From contig NZ_KV467169.1 in assembly GCF_001663775.1 (NCBI RefSeq), forward strand, positions 537,013-601,012: a stretch of 64,000 nucleotides of DNA, given 5' to 3'. The notes beneath the pieces are model-generated. The model worked only from the letters and a program-made list of their open reading frames with translations, made no database searches and was not told where the DNA came from. Positions 38,195 to 48,010 of this stretch are shown one piece after another. Each line of letters opens with the position of its first letter. The stretch's first letter is position 1. Position numbers and translations under genes: made by a program. Origin of the DNA: Arthrobacter sp. B6 (lineage in GTDB: Bacteria > Actinomycetota > Actinomycetes > Actinomycetales > Micrococcaceae).

Positions 38195-39169
38195 TTACCG
38201 CCGGTGCAAGTCCACCTTAGCACCTTCGACGTCCACTGCGAGCTTCAGCACGCGCCAGGCGATGTCCGGCGTGTTTGACGCCGTAAAGGCTTCGATGAAG
38301 TCCAGGACCACGGCGGCGTCCGCCTCGCCGGCGGCCAGCACCAGGACCGTGGGACCGGCGCCCGAGACGACGGCCGCGTGTCCTGCCTTCCGCAGCGCAC
38401 TGATCAGCGCCGCGCTGGGCCGCATGGCCTCCGCGCGATAGCTCTGGTGCAGGAAGTCCTCGGTGCCTGCGAGCAGGAACTCGGGCTTTTGCGTCAGCGC
38501 ATGGATGAGCAGCGCGGCGCGGCCGGAGTTCATGGCCGCGGCGTGGTGGCCAACCGACGCCGGCAGCAGCGCACGGGCGGCTTCCGTGGACAGCTCGAAG
38601 TCAGGCACCGCAACAATCGGGATCACCGACTCCAGCACGGTGGCACACGTGCTGCTGTACTGGTCACTGTCCTGCCAGGACAGCGCCAGTCCGCCGAAAA
38701 TGGCTGGTGCGACGTTGTCCGGGTGGCCTTCCAGTTCACTGGTGAGCTGGAGGATCCAGTCCCGCCCCCGCTGCCCGGCGTCCGGCACCATGGCATTGGC
38801 CGCGGAGACTGCAGCCACTACAGCCGAAGCCGATGAACCCAGGCCCCGGCCGTGCGGGTTGACGTTTTTCGCGGTGATCTTCAGGCCGCCATGGCGGTAA
38901 CCCAGCCGTTCGAAGGCGGCTTCCATGGCCCGGACCACCAGGTGACTGGCATCCCGCGGCAGCGTTTCAGCCCCTTCGCCGCTGAGCTCGAAAAGCAGTT
39001 CATCGGTTTCCAGGCTCTCCACGGTCAGGGTGTCGTGCAACGTCAGGGCCAGGCCCAGGCTGTCATATCCCGGGCCGAGGTTGGCGCTGGTGGCCGGGAC
39101 CCGGACGGTGACGCGCTGTCCGGCCTCGATGACAGGCAGGCCAACAGTGGTGGGAGAGGTGGTTTCCAC
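38195..39169 (-). CDS. thrB: Homoserine kinase
   Basis: Phosphorylates homoserine for threonine synthesis; GHMP kinase fold, 324 residues. RVPATSANLGPGYDSLG is the N-terminal GHMP motif, NPHGRGLGSSASA the ATP phosphate loop, and VSGAGPTVLVLA the third motif. The GTG start lies two bases after the thrC stop, so hom-thrC-thrB are translated as one operon. Confidence 0.97.
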   Translation of the reverse strand: METTSPTTVGLPVIEAGQRVTVRVPATSANLGPGYDSLGLALTLHDTLTVESLETDELLFELSGEGAETLPRDASHLVVRAMEAAFERLGYRHGGLKITAKNVNPHGRGLGSSASAVVAAVSAANAMVPDAGQRGRDWILQLTSELEGHPDNVAPAIFGGLALSWQDSDQYSSTCATVLESVIPIVAVPDFELSTEAARALLPASVGHHAAAMNSGRAALLIHALTQKPEFLLAGTEDFLHQSYRAEAMRPSAALISALRKAGHAAVVSGAGPTVLVLAAGEADAAVVLDFIEAFTASNTPDIAWRVLKLAVDVEGAKVDLHRR

Positions 39170-39171
39170 GG

Positions 39172-40278
39172 CTACTTTTCTTCCAGTCCCAATTCGGCCG
39201 CGACGGTCACAACATCGTTGGAGACCTTGACCGGCTGTACGTCACTGCCGTCTTCCGTGCGGAGTGCCCACTGGGGATCCTTAAGGCCGTGGCCGGTGAC
39301 GGTGATGACGATCGTTTTACCTGTTGGGACGTCACCGGCGGCGTGCTTCTTGAGCAGGCCCGCCACTCCGGCGGCGGAGCCCGGCTCCACAAAAACGCCT
39401 TCGCGGGCGGACAGCCAGCGGTGGGCGTCCAGGATCTCTTCGTCCGTCACGGCGTCGATGAAGCCACCGGACTCGTCACGGGCAGCGATGGCACCGTCCC
39501 AGGATGCGGGGTTCCCGATCCGGATGGCGGTGGCAATGGTGTCCGGCTCAGTGATGGGATGCCCCGCCACGAACGGTGCGGCACCGGCGGCCTGGAAGCC
39601 CCACATCTGCGGCGTCTTGGTGGACACGGCGGGAAGCGTGCCTGCCGTTGCGGACTCGAAGGGCGCGGAGTATTCCTTATAGCCCTTCCAGTACGCCGTG
39701 ATGTTGCCGGCGTTGCCGACGGGCAGGACATGGATGTCCGGGGCGTCGCCCAGGGCGTCAACAACCTCGAAGGCGCCGGTCTTCTGGCCCTGGATGCGGG
39801 CCGGGTTGACGGAGTTGACCAGGAAAACCGGGTAGGACTCCCCCAGCTTCCGCGCGATGTCCAGGCAGTTGTCGAAGTTGCCGTCCACCTGCAGCAGCGT
39901 TGCGCCGTGCGCGATCGCCTGGCTCAGCTTGCCCATGGAGATCTTGCCTTCGGGTACCAGGACGGCGCACTTCAGGCCTGCCGCCGTTGCATACGCCGCG
40001 GCAGAGGCGGAGGTGTTGCCCGTGGAGGCACACACCACGGCCTGGGCCCCGGACTCGACGGCGGCCGTCATGGCCATGGTCATGCCGCGGTCCTTGAACG
40101 AACCGGTGGGGTTCATCCCCTCAACCTTCAGGTACACGGTGGAACCCGTCAGTTCGGACAGCTTCTGGGCGTGAACCAGCGGGGTGCCGCCCTCGCCCAG
40201 GCTGATCACCCGGGTGGATTCCGTCACGGGCAGACGGTCAGCGTATTCGCGGATGACACCGCGCCATTGGTGAGCCAC
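39172..40278 (-). CDS. thrC: Threonine synthase
   Basis: PLP enzyme converting O-phosphohomoserine to threonine, 368 residues, short (plant/actinobacterial class II-like) form. PLP Lys is in [25 protein letters not shown] and the Gly-rich [11 protein letters not shown] bind the cofactor phosphate. The GTG start follows the hom stop directly (TAA then GTG). Confidence 0.97.
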   Translation of the reverse strand: MAHQWRGVIREYADRLPVTESTRVISLGEGGTPLVHAQKLSELTGSTVYLKVEGMNPTGSFKDRGMTMAMTAAVESGAQAVVCASTGNTSASAAAYATAAGLKCAVLVPEGKISMGKLSQAIAHGATLLQVDGNFDNCLDIARKLGESYPVFLVNSVNPARIQGQKTGAFEVVDALGDAPDIHVLPVGNAGNITAYWKGYKEYSAPFESATAGTLPAVSTKTPQMWGFQAAGAAPFVAGHPITEPDTIATAIRIGNPASWDGAIAARDESGGFIDAVTDEEILDAHRWLSAREGVFVEPGSAAGVAGLLKKHAAGDVPTGKTIVITVTGHGLKDPQWALRTEDGSDVQPVKVSNDVVTVAAELGLEEK

Positions 40279-41595
40279 TTAGACTCCTTCTACCCGCAGA
40301 ACGGATGTAACTGAATTGATGACGTCCAGGCCCTTCACGGCCTCGACGGTGGCTGCGAGGGCAGCCTCTGATGCGCGGTGGGTGACGATCCGCAGTTCGG
40401 CGGACTCCACCTTGGACGCAGCGTCCGTGTGGATGGTCTGGCGCATGATCTCGATGGACACGCCGTGCTCCGCGAAGAGCTGGGCGATCCTGGCCAGTAC
40501 GCCGGGCTGGTCGGCGACGTCCAGGCCGATGTAGTAGCTGGTGACGGCAGAGTCGATCGGCAGGGCCGGAACGTGGCCGGTAGTGGTCTCGGTGCGGCCG
40601 GGACCACCGAGGACCAGGCGGCGGGCTGCCGAGACGAGGTCACCCAGCACGGCAGACGCGGTCGGGGTGCCGCCGGCACCCTGGCCGTAGAACATCAGCT
40701 CGCCGGCGTTTTCCGCTTCGATGAAGACGGCGTTGAAAGCGCCGCGGACGGCAGCCAGCGGGTGCTCGCGGGGAAGCAGCGTCGGGTGCACCCGGACGGA
40801 GACTCCCTCGCCGCCGTCGGCATCTGTCAGCTTTTCGGCAATGGCGAGCAGCTTGATGACGAATCCAGCGTCCTTGGCGGCCGCGATGTCGGCGGCGCTG
40901 ACGGACGTGATGCCCTCACAGTGGACGTTTTCCAGCGCAAACCGGGTGTGGAACGATAGGGAGGCGAGGATCGCGGCCTTCGCTGCGGCGTCGTGGCCTT
41001 CGACGTCTGCGGTGGGGTCAGCCTCCGCGTAGCCGAGCCGCTGGGCTTCGGCGAGGGCGTCCGCGAACTGGGCGCCGGTGGAGTCCATCTGGTCCAGGAT
41101 GAAGTTGGTGGTGCCGTTGACGATGCCAAGGACCCGGGTGATGCGGTCGCCGGCGAGGCTGTCGCGGATGGGTCGCAGGATGGGGATGGCTCCGGCTACG
41201 GCGGCTTCGTAAGAGAGCTGCAAGCCTGCCTTGTCTGCTTCTTCGTACAGCGTGGGGCCGTCCTGGGCAAGCAGTGCCTTGTTGCCGGTGACCACGCAGG
41301 CGCCATTGCGGAGCGCCGAGAGGATCAGCGTGCGGGCAGGTTCGATGCCGCCCATCAGCTCGATCACCAGGTCGGCGTCCTTGACCAGGGTCTCGGCGTC
41401 GGTGGTGAACAGCTCCTGCGGGAGTTCAACGTCCCGCTTGGAATTCACGTTGCGTACGGCGATGCCGTTGAGCTGCAGGTGTGCACCGGTACGGGCGGCA
41501 AGGGCGTCGGCGTCCTCAATGAGAATCCGCGCAACCTGGGCCCCAACGTTGCCACAGCCCAGCAGGGCCACTTTCAGGGTTCGCAATTCAGTCAT
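40279..41595 (-). CDS. hom: Homoserine dehydrogenase
   Basis: Reduces aspartate semialdehyde to homoserine, 438 residues. The NAD(P) site is LKVALLGCGNVGAQV; the catalytic domain has TGNKALLA, YEAAVAGAIPILRPI and GIVNGTTNFIL. A C-terminal ACT domain (YIGLDVADQPGVLARIAQLF) provides for allosteric control, usually by threonine. The ATG at 41595 is chosen; the gene overlaps lysA by 8 bases. Confidence 0.97.
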   Translation of the reverse strand: MTELRTLKVALLGCGNVGAQVARILIEDADALAARTGAHLQLNGIAVRNVNSKRDVELPQELFTTDAETLVKDADLVIELMGGIEPARTLILSALRNGACVVTGNKALLAQDGPTLYEEADKAGLQLSYEAAVAGAIPILRPIRDSLAGDRITRVLGIVNGTTNFILDQMDSTGAQFADALAEAQRLGYAEADPTADVEGHDAAAKAAILASLSFHTRFALENVHCEGITSVSAADIAAAKDAGFVIKLLAIAEKLTDADGGEGVSVRVHPTLLPREHPLAAVRGAFNAVFIEAENAGELMFYGQGAGGTPTASAVLGDLVSAARRLVLGGPGRTETTTGHVPALPIDSAVTSYYIGLDVADQPGVLARIAQLFAEHGVSIEIMRQTIHTDAASKVESAELRIVTHRASEAALAATVEAVKGLDVINSVTSVLRVEGV

Positions 41596-43060
41596 TCGGC
41601 ACTCCCATGTCGCGGTTAAGCAGATCTTCTTCGGTTTCCCCGCGGACAATCAGCCGGGCATATCCGTCGCGCACCGCGACAACGCCCGGCCGGGCCAGAT
41701 AGTTGTAGTTGCTTGACAGGGCCCAGCAGTAGGCGCCGGTACCCGGTACAGCAAGCAGATCACCGGCTGCCACGTCCTCGGGCAGATATACATCTCTAAC
41801 AACTATGTCGCCGCTCTCGCAATGTTTGCCCACTACGCGGGACAGCTGCGGGGACGCCGTGGAGGTGCGGGAGGCGAGAATCGCCGAATAATCGGCGTCA
41901 TAGAGCACCGGGCGGGCGTTATCGCTCATCCCGCCGTCCACTGACACATAGCGGCGCGGATACGTAACGTTCTCCTGCCCTTCCGCGTCAACCCGGACCG
42001 TTTTCAGCGTGCCCACCTCGTACAGCGTGAACGTGGTGCTGCCCACGATGGCGCGGCCCGGCTCAATGGAGATCCGGGGGGACGTGATGCCCAGTTCAGC
42101 GCAGGTGGAACGCACGACGGCGGCCATCGCCGTCGCGATGTCGGCTGCGGGGCGGGGGGTGTCAACGGGTGTGTAGGCAATACCGTAGCCGCCGCCAAGG
42201 TCCAGCTCAGGCAGTTCAATGGAGTACTTCCGTTGCACGGCTGCGAGGAACCGCAGCAGCTTTTCGGCAGCCAGTGCGAAGCCGTCAGGCTCGAAGATCT
42301 GCGACCCGATGTGGCAGTGCAGGCCCAGCAGTTCGATGCCGGGATGCGCGGAGGCTGCCGCCACCGCCTCCTCGGCCGCGGAGAGGCCTTCCTTGTCGGT
42401 GGAGTCCCCGGCCATGGACAGGCCGAACTTCTGGTCCTCGTGGGCCGTGGCGATGAACTCGTGCGTGTGTGCGTGGACCCCTGGGGTGAGCCGGAGCATG
42501 ACCTTGGCCTGCTGACCGCGGGCGTGCGCGATGGTGCCAACGCGGACCAGTTCGTCGAGGCTGTCCACCACGATGCGTCCCAGTCCCATATCCAGCGCCC
42601 GGTTGATTTCGGCGTCGGACTTGTTGTTGCCGTGCAGCGCCACCCGCTCACCGGGAATGCCGGCGCGCGCGGCTACTGCCAGTTCACCGCCGGAGGCGGT
42701 GTCCAGGCGCAGGCCCTCTTCCTCTACCCACTTGACAACGGCGGTGCAGAGGAAGGACTTGCCGGCATAGTAGACGTCCACTCCCCCGCAGATGTCCTGG
42801 AAGGCTGCGTCGAAGGCGTCCTTGAAGGCGCGCGCCCTGGCACGGAAGTCGGCTTCGTCCATCACAAAAAGCGGCGTTCCGAACTGTTCCTTCAGGGCTG
42901 CGACGTCGAGGCCGCCCACCGTGAGGACGCCGTCGTCGTTCCGCTGCACGCTGCCTGCCCACATGGGCTCGTGGAGGGCGTTCAGGTCCGCCGGCACCGT
43001 CAGCCAGTCGGGAGCAAGCGGGGACGCTGCATTTCCGGTCTGCACTGGCATGGGAATCAC
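41588..43060 (-). CDS. lysA: Diaminopimelate decarboxylase
   Basis: Last step of lysine synthesis, 490 residues with the GTG at 43060, which overlaps the argS stop (GTGA). PLP Lys is in YYAGKSFLC, a variant of the usual YAxKA; LHCHIGSQI, GGGYGIAY, EPGRAIVG and CESGDI follow as in the family. It directs the aspartate pathway's lysine branch, and hom starts the threonine branch from the same transcript. Confidence 0.96.
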   Translation of the reverse strand: MIPMPVQTGNAASPLAPDWLTVPADLNALHEPMWAGSVQRNDDGVLTVGGLDVAALKEQFGTPLFVMDEADFRARARAFKDAFDAAFQDICGGVDVYYAGKSFLCTAVVKWVEEEGLRLDTASGGELAVAARAGIPGERVALHGNNKSDAEINRALDMGLGRIVVDSLDELVRVGTIAHARGQQAKVMLRLTPGVHAHTHEFIATAHEDQKFGLSMAGDSTDKEGLSAAEEAVAAASAHPGIELLGLHCHIGSQIFEPDGFALAAEKLLRFLAAVQRKYSIELPELDLGGGYGIAYTPVDTPRPAADIATAMAAVVRSTCAELGITSPRISIEPGRAIVGSTTFTLYEVGTLKTVRVDAEGQENVTYPRRYVSVDGGMSDNARPVLYDADYSAILASRTSTASPQLSRVVGKHCESGDIVVRDVYLPEDVAAGDLLAVPGTGAYCWALSSNYNYLARPGVVAVRDGYARLIVRGETEEDLLNRDMGVPND

Positions 43061-44706
43061 ATCCGTTCCGGCGCGGAAACGCCAAGGAGGTCAAGGCCGT
43101 TGGCCAGCACCTGGCTGGTGGCGTCATTGAGCCACAGCCGGGTGCGGTTGACGTCGGTAACCGGCTCGTCGCCCATGGGAGCGATCCGGCAGGCGTCGTA
43201 CCAGCGGTGGTAGGCGCCGGCAATCACTTCCAGGTGGCGGGCCACACGGTGCGGCTCACGCAGCTCCGCCGCCTTGGCCACGATGGAGGGGTAGCTGCCC
43301 AGGTAGGAAAGCAGCTCATTTTCCGTGGCGTGGTCCAGCAGGGAAGCGTTGAACGCGCTCCGATCCACGCCTGCAGCCACGGCGTTGCGGGCCGCGCCGC
43401 GGGTGCGCGCGTGGGCGTACTGGACGTAGAAGACCGGGTTTTCGTTGCTGTGCTTCTTCAGCAGGTCCGGGTCCAGGGTGAGCGGTGAATCCGCCGGGAA
43501 GCGGGCCAGGGAATACCGCACGGCGTCCTTGCCCAGCCAGTCGATGAGGTCTTTGAGCTCGATGATGTTGCCGGCACGCTTGGACAGCTTGGCCCCGTTG
43601 ACGGAGACCAGCTGGCCGATCAGCACCTCGATGTTCCGGTCCGGGTCATCTCCTGCGCAGGCCGCGATGGCCTTCAGGCGGTTGATGTAGCCGTGGTGGT
43701 CAGCGCCGAGGAGGTAGATCTTTTCGGTGAAGCCGCGGTCCTTCTTGGAGAGGTAGTAAGCGGCATCGGCGGCGAAGTAGGTGGGCTCACCGTTGGCCCG
43801 GATCATCACACGGTCCTTGTCGTCCCCGAAGTCGGTGGTCCGCAGCCAGACGGCACCGCCGTCGTCGAACACGTGGCCCTGTTCGCGGAGGCGGGCAACG
43901 GCGCTTTGGATCGCGCCGGCGTCGTGCAGTTCCTGCTCGGAGAAGAACACGTCAAACTCGACGCCGAAGTCCGCCAGGGTGGACTTGATGTCCTTCATCT
44001 GGGCTTTGTAGGCGGCGGCGCGGATGACGGGGAGGGCAGCGACCTCGGTGAGCTCGCGGATATCAGGGTGCTCGGTAAGTACCTCATGGCCGAGGTCGGC
44101 GATGTACTGGCCGGGGTAGCCGCCGTCGGGCACAGGGAGGCCGTGGAGCCGGTTGTAGACGGAGTGGGCGAACACGTTCATCTGTGTGCCGGCGTCGTTG
44201 ATGTAGTACTCGGCGGTGACCTCGGCTCCGGAAGCGCGCAGCACGCGGGCGATGGCGTCCCCGAGGGCGGCCCAGCGGGTGTGTCCGATGTGCAGCGGTC
44301 CGGTGGGGTTGGCGGAGACGAATTCCATGTTCACGGTGTGGCCTGCGAGCGCGGAGTTGGTGCCGTATGTCCGCCCGGCTTCCACGATGGCTTTGGCCAG
44401 GGCGCCGGCCGCGGCGGCATCCACCGTGATGTTCAGGAAGCCTGGACCGGCGATGTCCACGGCCGAGACGCCGTTGATGGATTTCAGCCGGGCGCTGAGG
44501 ATCGTGGCGAGTTCGCGCGGGTTCGTCCCGGCCTGCTTGGCGAGCTGAAGGGCGATGTTGGTGGCCCAGTCGCCGTGTTCCCGGTTCTTCGGTCGCTCCA
44601 CGCGCACCACATCAGGGACAGCTGATGCGGAAAGCGCAATTTCGCCAGCGGCGACGGCGTCTTTCAGGCAGGCGGATATGGCGAGGGAGAGTTCTTCGGG
44701 AGTCAC
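43057..44706 (-). CDS. argS: Arginyl-tRNA synthetase
   Basis: Class I synthetase of 549 residues. The HIGH motif is in NPTGPLHIGHTRW, the KMSKS-like loop is GAKLSKRAGN, and the C-terminal DALR anticodon-binding domain begins near VQYAHARTRGA. The N-terminal Add1 domain has REHGDWATNIAL. It starts at the GTG at 44706 and leads the argS-lysA-hom-thrC-thrB block. Confidence 0.97.
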   Translation of the reverse strand: MTPEELSLAISACLKDAVAAGEIALSASAVPDVVRVERPKNREHGDWATNIALQLAKQAGTNPRELATILSARLKSINGVSAVDIAGPGFLNITVDAAAAGALAKAIVEAGRTYGTNSALAGHTVNMEFVSANPTGPLHIGHTRWAALGDAIARVLRASGAEVTAEYYINDAGTQMNVFAHSVYNRLHGLPVPDGGYPGQYIADLGHEVLTEHPDIRELTEVAALPVIRAAAYKAQMKDIKSTLADFGVEFDVFFSEQELHDAGAIQSAVARLREQGHVFDDGGAVWLRTTDFGDDKDRVMIRANGEPTYFAADAAYYLSKKDRGFTEKIYLLGADHHGYINRLKAIAACAGDDPDRNIEVLIGQLVSVNGAKLSKRAGNIIELKDLIDWLGKDAVRYSLARFPADSPLTLDPDLLKKHSNENPVFYVQYAHARTRGAARNAVAAGVDRSAFNASLLDHATENELLSYLGSYPSIVAKAAELREPHRVARHLEVIAGAYHRWYDACRIAPMGDEPVTDVNRTRLWLNDATSQVLANGLDLLGVSAPERM

Positions 44707-44887
44707 CCCTCTAGCCTACCGGCGGCCGCCACGTGGACGAATTTGAGCGTTGAGGGGCGCCCTGGCTATGTCCGGCCGCCGTGGTCTTCAGACACAGCGG
44801 CGCACGGACGAATCACAGGCTGAACCATTACGCTGAATCCGACGTTGAGAACACAGTAAGCACCCAGCCCACGAAACGAGACCCTTC

Positions 44888-45364
44888 ATGAGACCGTCAG
44901 TCCGCAAGAGTGTTTTCGCCGGCATCGCCGGCCTTTCCCTCGCAGGAACGGTGGCCGGCTGTGCGCCGTCCGCCACGCAGGGCACGCCGGCAACCACCGG
45001 GGGCACCTCACCCGAAGCATCCGCTTCCACCCCCTCGAGCACGTCGTCCTCGCTCGCCAGCAGCGGTTCCGTCTACAAGGACGGTACGTACAGCGCCGAC
45101 GGCACGTACGTTTCCCCGAACGGCACCGAAACTGTCGGCGTGGAACTGACCCTCGCTTCGGGCAATGTCACAGCAGTCAACATCACGCAGCATCCTTCCA
45201 ACCCAAACACCCGGAAATTCCAGGGCGAGTTTGCCGGCGGGATTGCAGATCAAATCGTGGGAAAGAGCATCGACGAACTGAACGTCTCCAAGGTGGCGGG
45301 GTCCTCGCTCACCAGCGGCGGCTTCAACCAGGCAGTGGACAAGATCAAGGCGGAGGCCCAGTAA
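44888..45364 (+). CDS. FMN-binding domain lipoprotein
   Basis: A 158-residue exported lipoprotein. The lipobox is VAGC (Cys25) after a short hydrophobic signal, then about 35 Ser/Thr/Ala residues as a linker, then an FMN_bind domain (YKDGTYSADGTYVSPNGTE, then VNITQHPSNPNTRKF). The flavinylation motif, SGATLTS in NqrC, reads AGSSLTSGG here (residues 137-145), so the acceptor would be Ser140. ApbE, which attaches FMN, is encoded four bases downstream, and the presumed electron donor follows. It is inferred to be a surface flavin redox carrier. Confidence 0.86.
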   Translation: MRPSVRKSVFAGIAGLSLAGTVAGCAPSATQGTPATTGGTSPEASASTPSSTSSSLASSGSVYKDGTYSADGTYVSPNGTETVGVELTLASGNVTAVNITQHPSNPNTRKFQGEFAGGIADQIVGKSIDELNVSKVAGSSLTSGGFNQAVDKIKAEAQ

Positions 45365-45367
45365 ACC

Positions 45368-46240
45368 GTGCCGCAGCCGGACTGGGACGGGTTCACCTTC
45401 GACGGGATCGGCACCCGCTGGGAAATATCCACGCCCCGGCCCATTAACGGCACCCTCAGCGCGCGGCTGCTGGCCGTTGTCGAGCGGTACGACGGCGACT
45501 GGTCCCGGTTCCGGCCCGATTCAACCGTCACTGCCATGACCCGCGCGGCGGGGCGGTACGAACTGCCGGAAGAGGCGGCTGCCCTCGGCAGTCTGTACCG
45601 CACCCTGTACGACATCACGGCCGGGGCCATGACGCCGTTGATTGGTGGCAGCCTGGAACAGCTGGGGTACGACGCGTCCTATTCCCTCCGGCCCGCAGGC
45701 CCGCCGGTTCCAGCGCCCCGTTGGGAGGATGCCCTGGCCTGGGACGGCAGCGAACTAATAACTTCCGTCCCGCTGGTCCTGGACATCGGAGCCGCGGGGA
45801 AAGGGCAGCTCGTGGATCTCCTGGCCGCGGAACTACGTTCACACGGGGAGGACAACTTCCTGATCGATGCCAGCGGGGACCTGCTTCACAGCGGCCCTGA
45901 CCCTGTGACGGTGGCCATGGAGCATCCGTACGATCCGACCAGGGCCATCGGCACGGTGTCGCTGGCAGGCGGGGCATTGTGCGCATCTGCCTCAAACCGT
46001 CGGGTGTGGGGCGACGGCTTGCACCATGTGCTGGAAGGAACCACCGGGCGTCCCGTCAGCACTGCGGTGGCTACATGGACGATGGCGGAAAGCACCATGG
46101 TGGCCGACGCCCTTGCAACAGCGCTGTTCTTCGTTCCCGGCGCGGTGCTGGAACGCACCTTTGATTTTTCCTGGCTGACGGTATTTTCTGATGGCAGCGC
46201 GGCCTATTCGGCCGGATTTGAAGGGACACTTTTCACATGA
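45368..46240 (+). CDS. apbE: FAD:protein FMN transferase ApbE
   Basis: Transfers FMN from FAD to a Thr/Ser of target proteins; 290 residues. Motifs: GIGTRWEIS at the start, DWSRFRPDS (substrate contact), DIGAAGKGQLVD (the Mg/FAD site), IDASGDLL, and HHVLEGTTGRPV. The start is GTG at 45368, three bases after the lipoprotein gene ends. No signal peptide is visible, although many ApbE proteins act outside the membrane. Its likely substrate is the preceding lipoprotein. Confidence 0.9.
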   Translation: MPQPDWDGFTFDGIGTRWEISTPRPINGTLSARLLAVVERYDGDWSRFRPDSTVTAMTRAAGRYELPEEAAALGSLYRTLYDITAGAMTPLIGGSLEQLGYDASYSLRPAGPPVPAPRWEDALAWDGSELITSVPLVLDIGAAGKGQLVDLLAAELRSHGEDNFLIDASGDLLHSGPDPVTVAMEHPYDPTRAIGTVSLAGGALCASASNRRVWGDGLHHVLEGTTGRPVSTAVATWTMAESTMVADALATALFFVPGAVLERTFDFSWLTVFSDGSAAYSAGFEGTLFT

Positions 46241-47796
46241 CCCCCGTTGACGCCCCCAAGGCGGGCGCAGCCGTTTCCCCTGCCGGCCGGCTGGATACCC
46301 TGCTGGGCAAGTACACGATGTACCGGCTGATCCTGCTGGTCCTGGCAGCATTGGCCCTGTACAGCCTCCTGCTGAACGTCCTCGGGTGGCTCACGTTCGG
46401 CATCCCACAGATGGTGGTCCACCTGGCGCTGTGCCTTGGCCTGACCTATGTGTCTAACCGGGGGCTGGCCGCGCTGTTTCGGGTGCGACCGCATTCCGAA
46501 TCCTCGCTCATCACCGGCTTGCTCCTTTACTTCCTGTTCTGGCCCACGTTTGTACCCATGGACTTGGCAGGAGTGGCGCTGGCGTGTGTCCTGGCTTCCG
46601 CCTCCAAGTACGCGCTCGCGTGGCGTGGCCGGCATATCTTCAACCCGGCCGCGGCCGGGGCATTCATCACCGGGCTGACGGGGATGAACATTGCGACGTG
46701 GTGGGCCGCGACCCCGGCCATGTTGTGGCTGCTGGTCCCCGGCATCCTGCTGGTGCTTTACCGAACCCGCAAGTTTCTGATGGCCGCGGTTTTCCTCGTG
46801 GTTTCCACCGCGATCATCAGCGCAGAGCTGCTGCAGGCCGGCTTCTCCTTCGGCGGCGCGCTCTGGCAGGCGCTGGCGCAACGCCCCCTCCTGTTTTTTG
46901 TGGGCTTCATGCTGACGGAGCCGCTGACGCTTCCACCGCGCCGATGGCAGCAGCTCGCACTGGCCGCGGTGGTGGGGGTGGTGTTTGCGGTGCCGTACAA
47001 CCTCGGCTTTGTCGCCAACTCCCCGGAGCTGGCCCTGCTGCTGGGTAACCTGCTGGCGTTCCTGGCGGGACAACGGGGCGGGTTGAAACTGCGCTTCACC
47101 GGTTCCCGTCCCCTGACGCCGAGCACCACAGAGTTCGCTTTTGAGCCGTCCCGGCCCGTCCGCTTTGTCCCGGGACAGTACATGGAGCTCGATCTTCCGC
47201 ACGCCAAATCCGACGGCAAGGGGCGGCGCAGGGTGTTCAGCCTGACCAGCGCCCCGGGCTCGGCCTCGGTCAGGTTTGGAGTCCGGACGGCAGAGCCCCT
47301 GTCCGCAGCCAAGAAGGTGCTGCTCGCGCTGAAGCCGGGCGATCAGGTGACCGCCACTTCCGTGGGAGGGGACTTCGTCCTGCCGCGGGATCCGGCCACG
47401 CCGCTGCTGCTGATAGCGGCCGGGATCGGCATCACGCCCTATCTGGCGCACCTGGCCTCCGGGGCAGCGCAGGACCGGGACGTGGTTCTGCTGCTGCTGG
47501 CAAGAAACGCTGAAGAGATTGCCTACGCCGATGAGCTTCGTACGTCGGGAGCGCGGATCATTGCCCGCCTCGCGGACGGTTCCGTCCCGCCGTCGTTCAT
47601 CACTGGGGCCGGGACTGCTGCGGGCGCCGGCGGGGGTGCCCGACTGGACGGGGCATCACTGCAGGCCCTCGTGCCCGATATCGCGGCACGTACGGTCTAC
47701 GTCTCCGGATCTCCCGGCAGCGTGGCTTCGCTGCGCCGCGCGGCCAAGAAGGCAGGTGCGCGGCGCGTGCATGTGGACTCGTTTTCCGGGTACTGA
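46237..47796 (+). CDS. Fused NqrB/RnfD-like membrane domain and ferredoxin-NAD(P)+ reductase-like protein
   Basis: 519 residues. Residues about 25-285 form eight or more membrane helices with HIFNPAAAGAFITG, the NPAA signature of RnfD/NqrB, and FMLTEPLTLPP. Residues about 290-519 are a flavodoxin-reductase-like module: FVPGQYMELDL, RRVFSLTSAP (FAD), LIAAGIGITPYLAHL (NAD(P)) and VYVSGSPGSV. There is no [2Fe-2S] domain and no visible SGAT flavinylation motif. The ATG overlaps apbE by four bases. Inferred role: pass NAD(P)H electrons through the membrane to the flavinylated lipoprotein. Confidence 0.85.
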   Translation: MTPVDAPKAGAAVSPAGRLDTLLGKYTMYRLILLVLAALALYSLLLNVLGWLTFGIPQMVVHLALCLGLTYVSNRGLAALFRVRPHSESSLITGLLLYFLFWPTFVPMDLAGVALACVLASASKYALAWRGRHIFNPAAAGAFITGLTGMNIATWWAATPAMLWLLVPGILLVLYRTRKFLMAAVFLVVSTAIISAELLQAGFSFGGALWQALAQRPLLFFVGFMLTEPLTLPPRRWQQLALAAVVGVVFAVPYNLGFVANSPELALLLGNLLAFLAGQRGGLKLRFTGSRPLTPSTTEFAFEPSRPVRFVPGQYMELDLPHAKSDGKGRRRVFSLTSAPGSASVRFGVRTAEPLSAAKKVLLALKPGDQVTATSVGGDFVLPRDPATPLLLIAAGIGITPYLAHLASGAAQDRDVVLLLLARNAEEIAYADELRTSGARIIARLADGSVPPSFITGAGTAAGAGGGARLDGASLQALVPDIAARTVYVSGSPGSVASLRRAAKKAGARRVHVDSFSGY

Positions 47797-47875
47797 GGCG
47801 AGTCGTTTTTCCTTGCAGGCCACCTTCCTGCTAAGCTCTAGGACGTCCCGCTGGCAACAGCAGGAACCCTGGATT

Positions 47876-47948
47876 GCCCTCGTAGCTCAGGGGATAGAGC
47901 GTCTGCCTCCGGAGCAGAAGGTCGTAGGTTCGAATCCTATCGAGGGCA
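47876..47948 (+). tRNA. tRNA-Arg, anticodon CCG
   Basis: 73 bases fold into a full cloverleaf. The acceptor stem is GCCCTCG with CGAGGGC (47876-47882 and 47941-47947) and discriminator A. The anticodon loop CTCCGGA contains CCG, reading CGG. The T-arm is GTAGG-TTCGAAT-CCTAT. The CCA end is not encoded. Confidence 0.97.
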
Positions 47949-47953
47949 CAACG

Positions 47954-47988
47954 AAACCCCTGCCGCTTGGAAAAGCGGTAGGGGTTTT
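47954..47988 (+). terminator. Terminator after tRNA-Arg
   Basis: A 15-bp stem (AAACCCCTGCCGCTT, 47954-47968, with 47973-47987; one G-T pair), a GGAA loop and a short T run, placed 5 bases after the tRNA. Confidence 0.88.
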
Positions 47989-48010
47989 CGCGTTCCCTCG
48001 GCCCGAACTG

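Noticed and set aside
47813-47837. TTGCAG...TAAGCT as the tRNA-Arg promoter
   Set aside because: The spacer is only 13 bases, so the match is not convincing.
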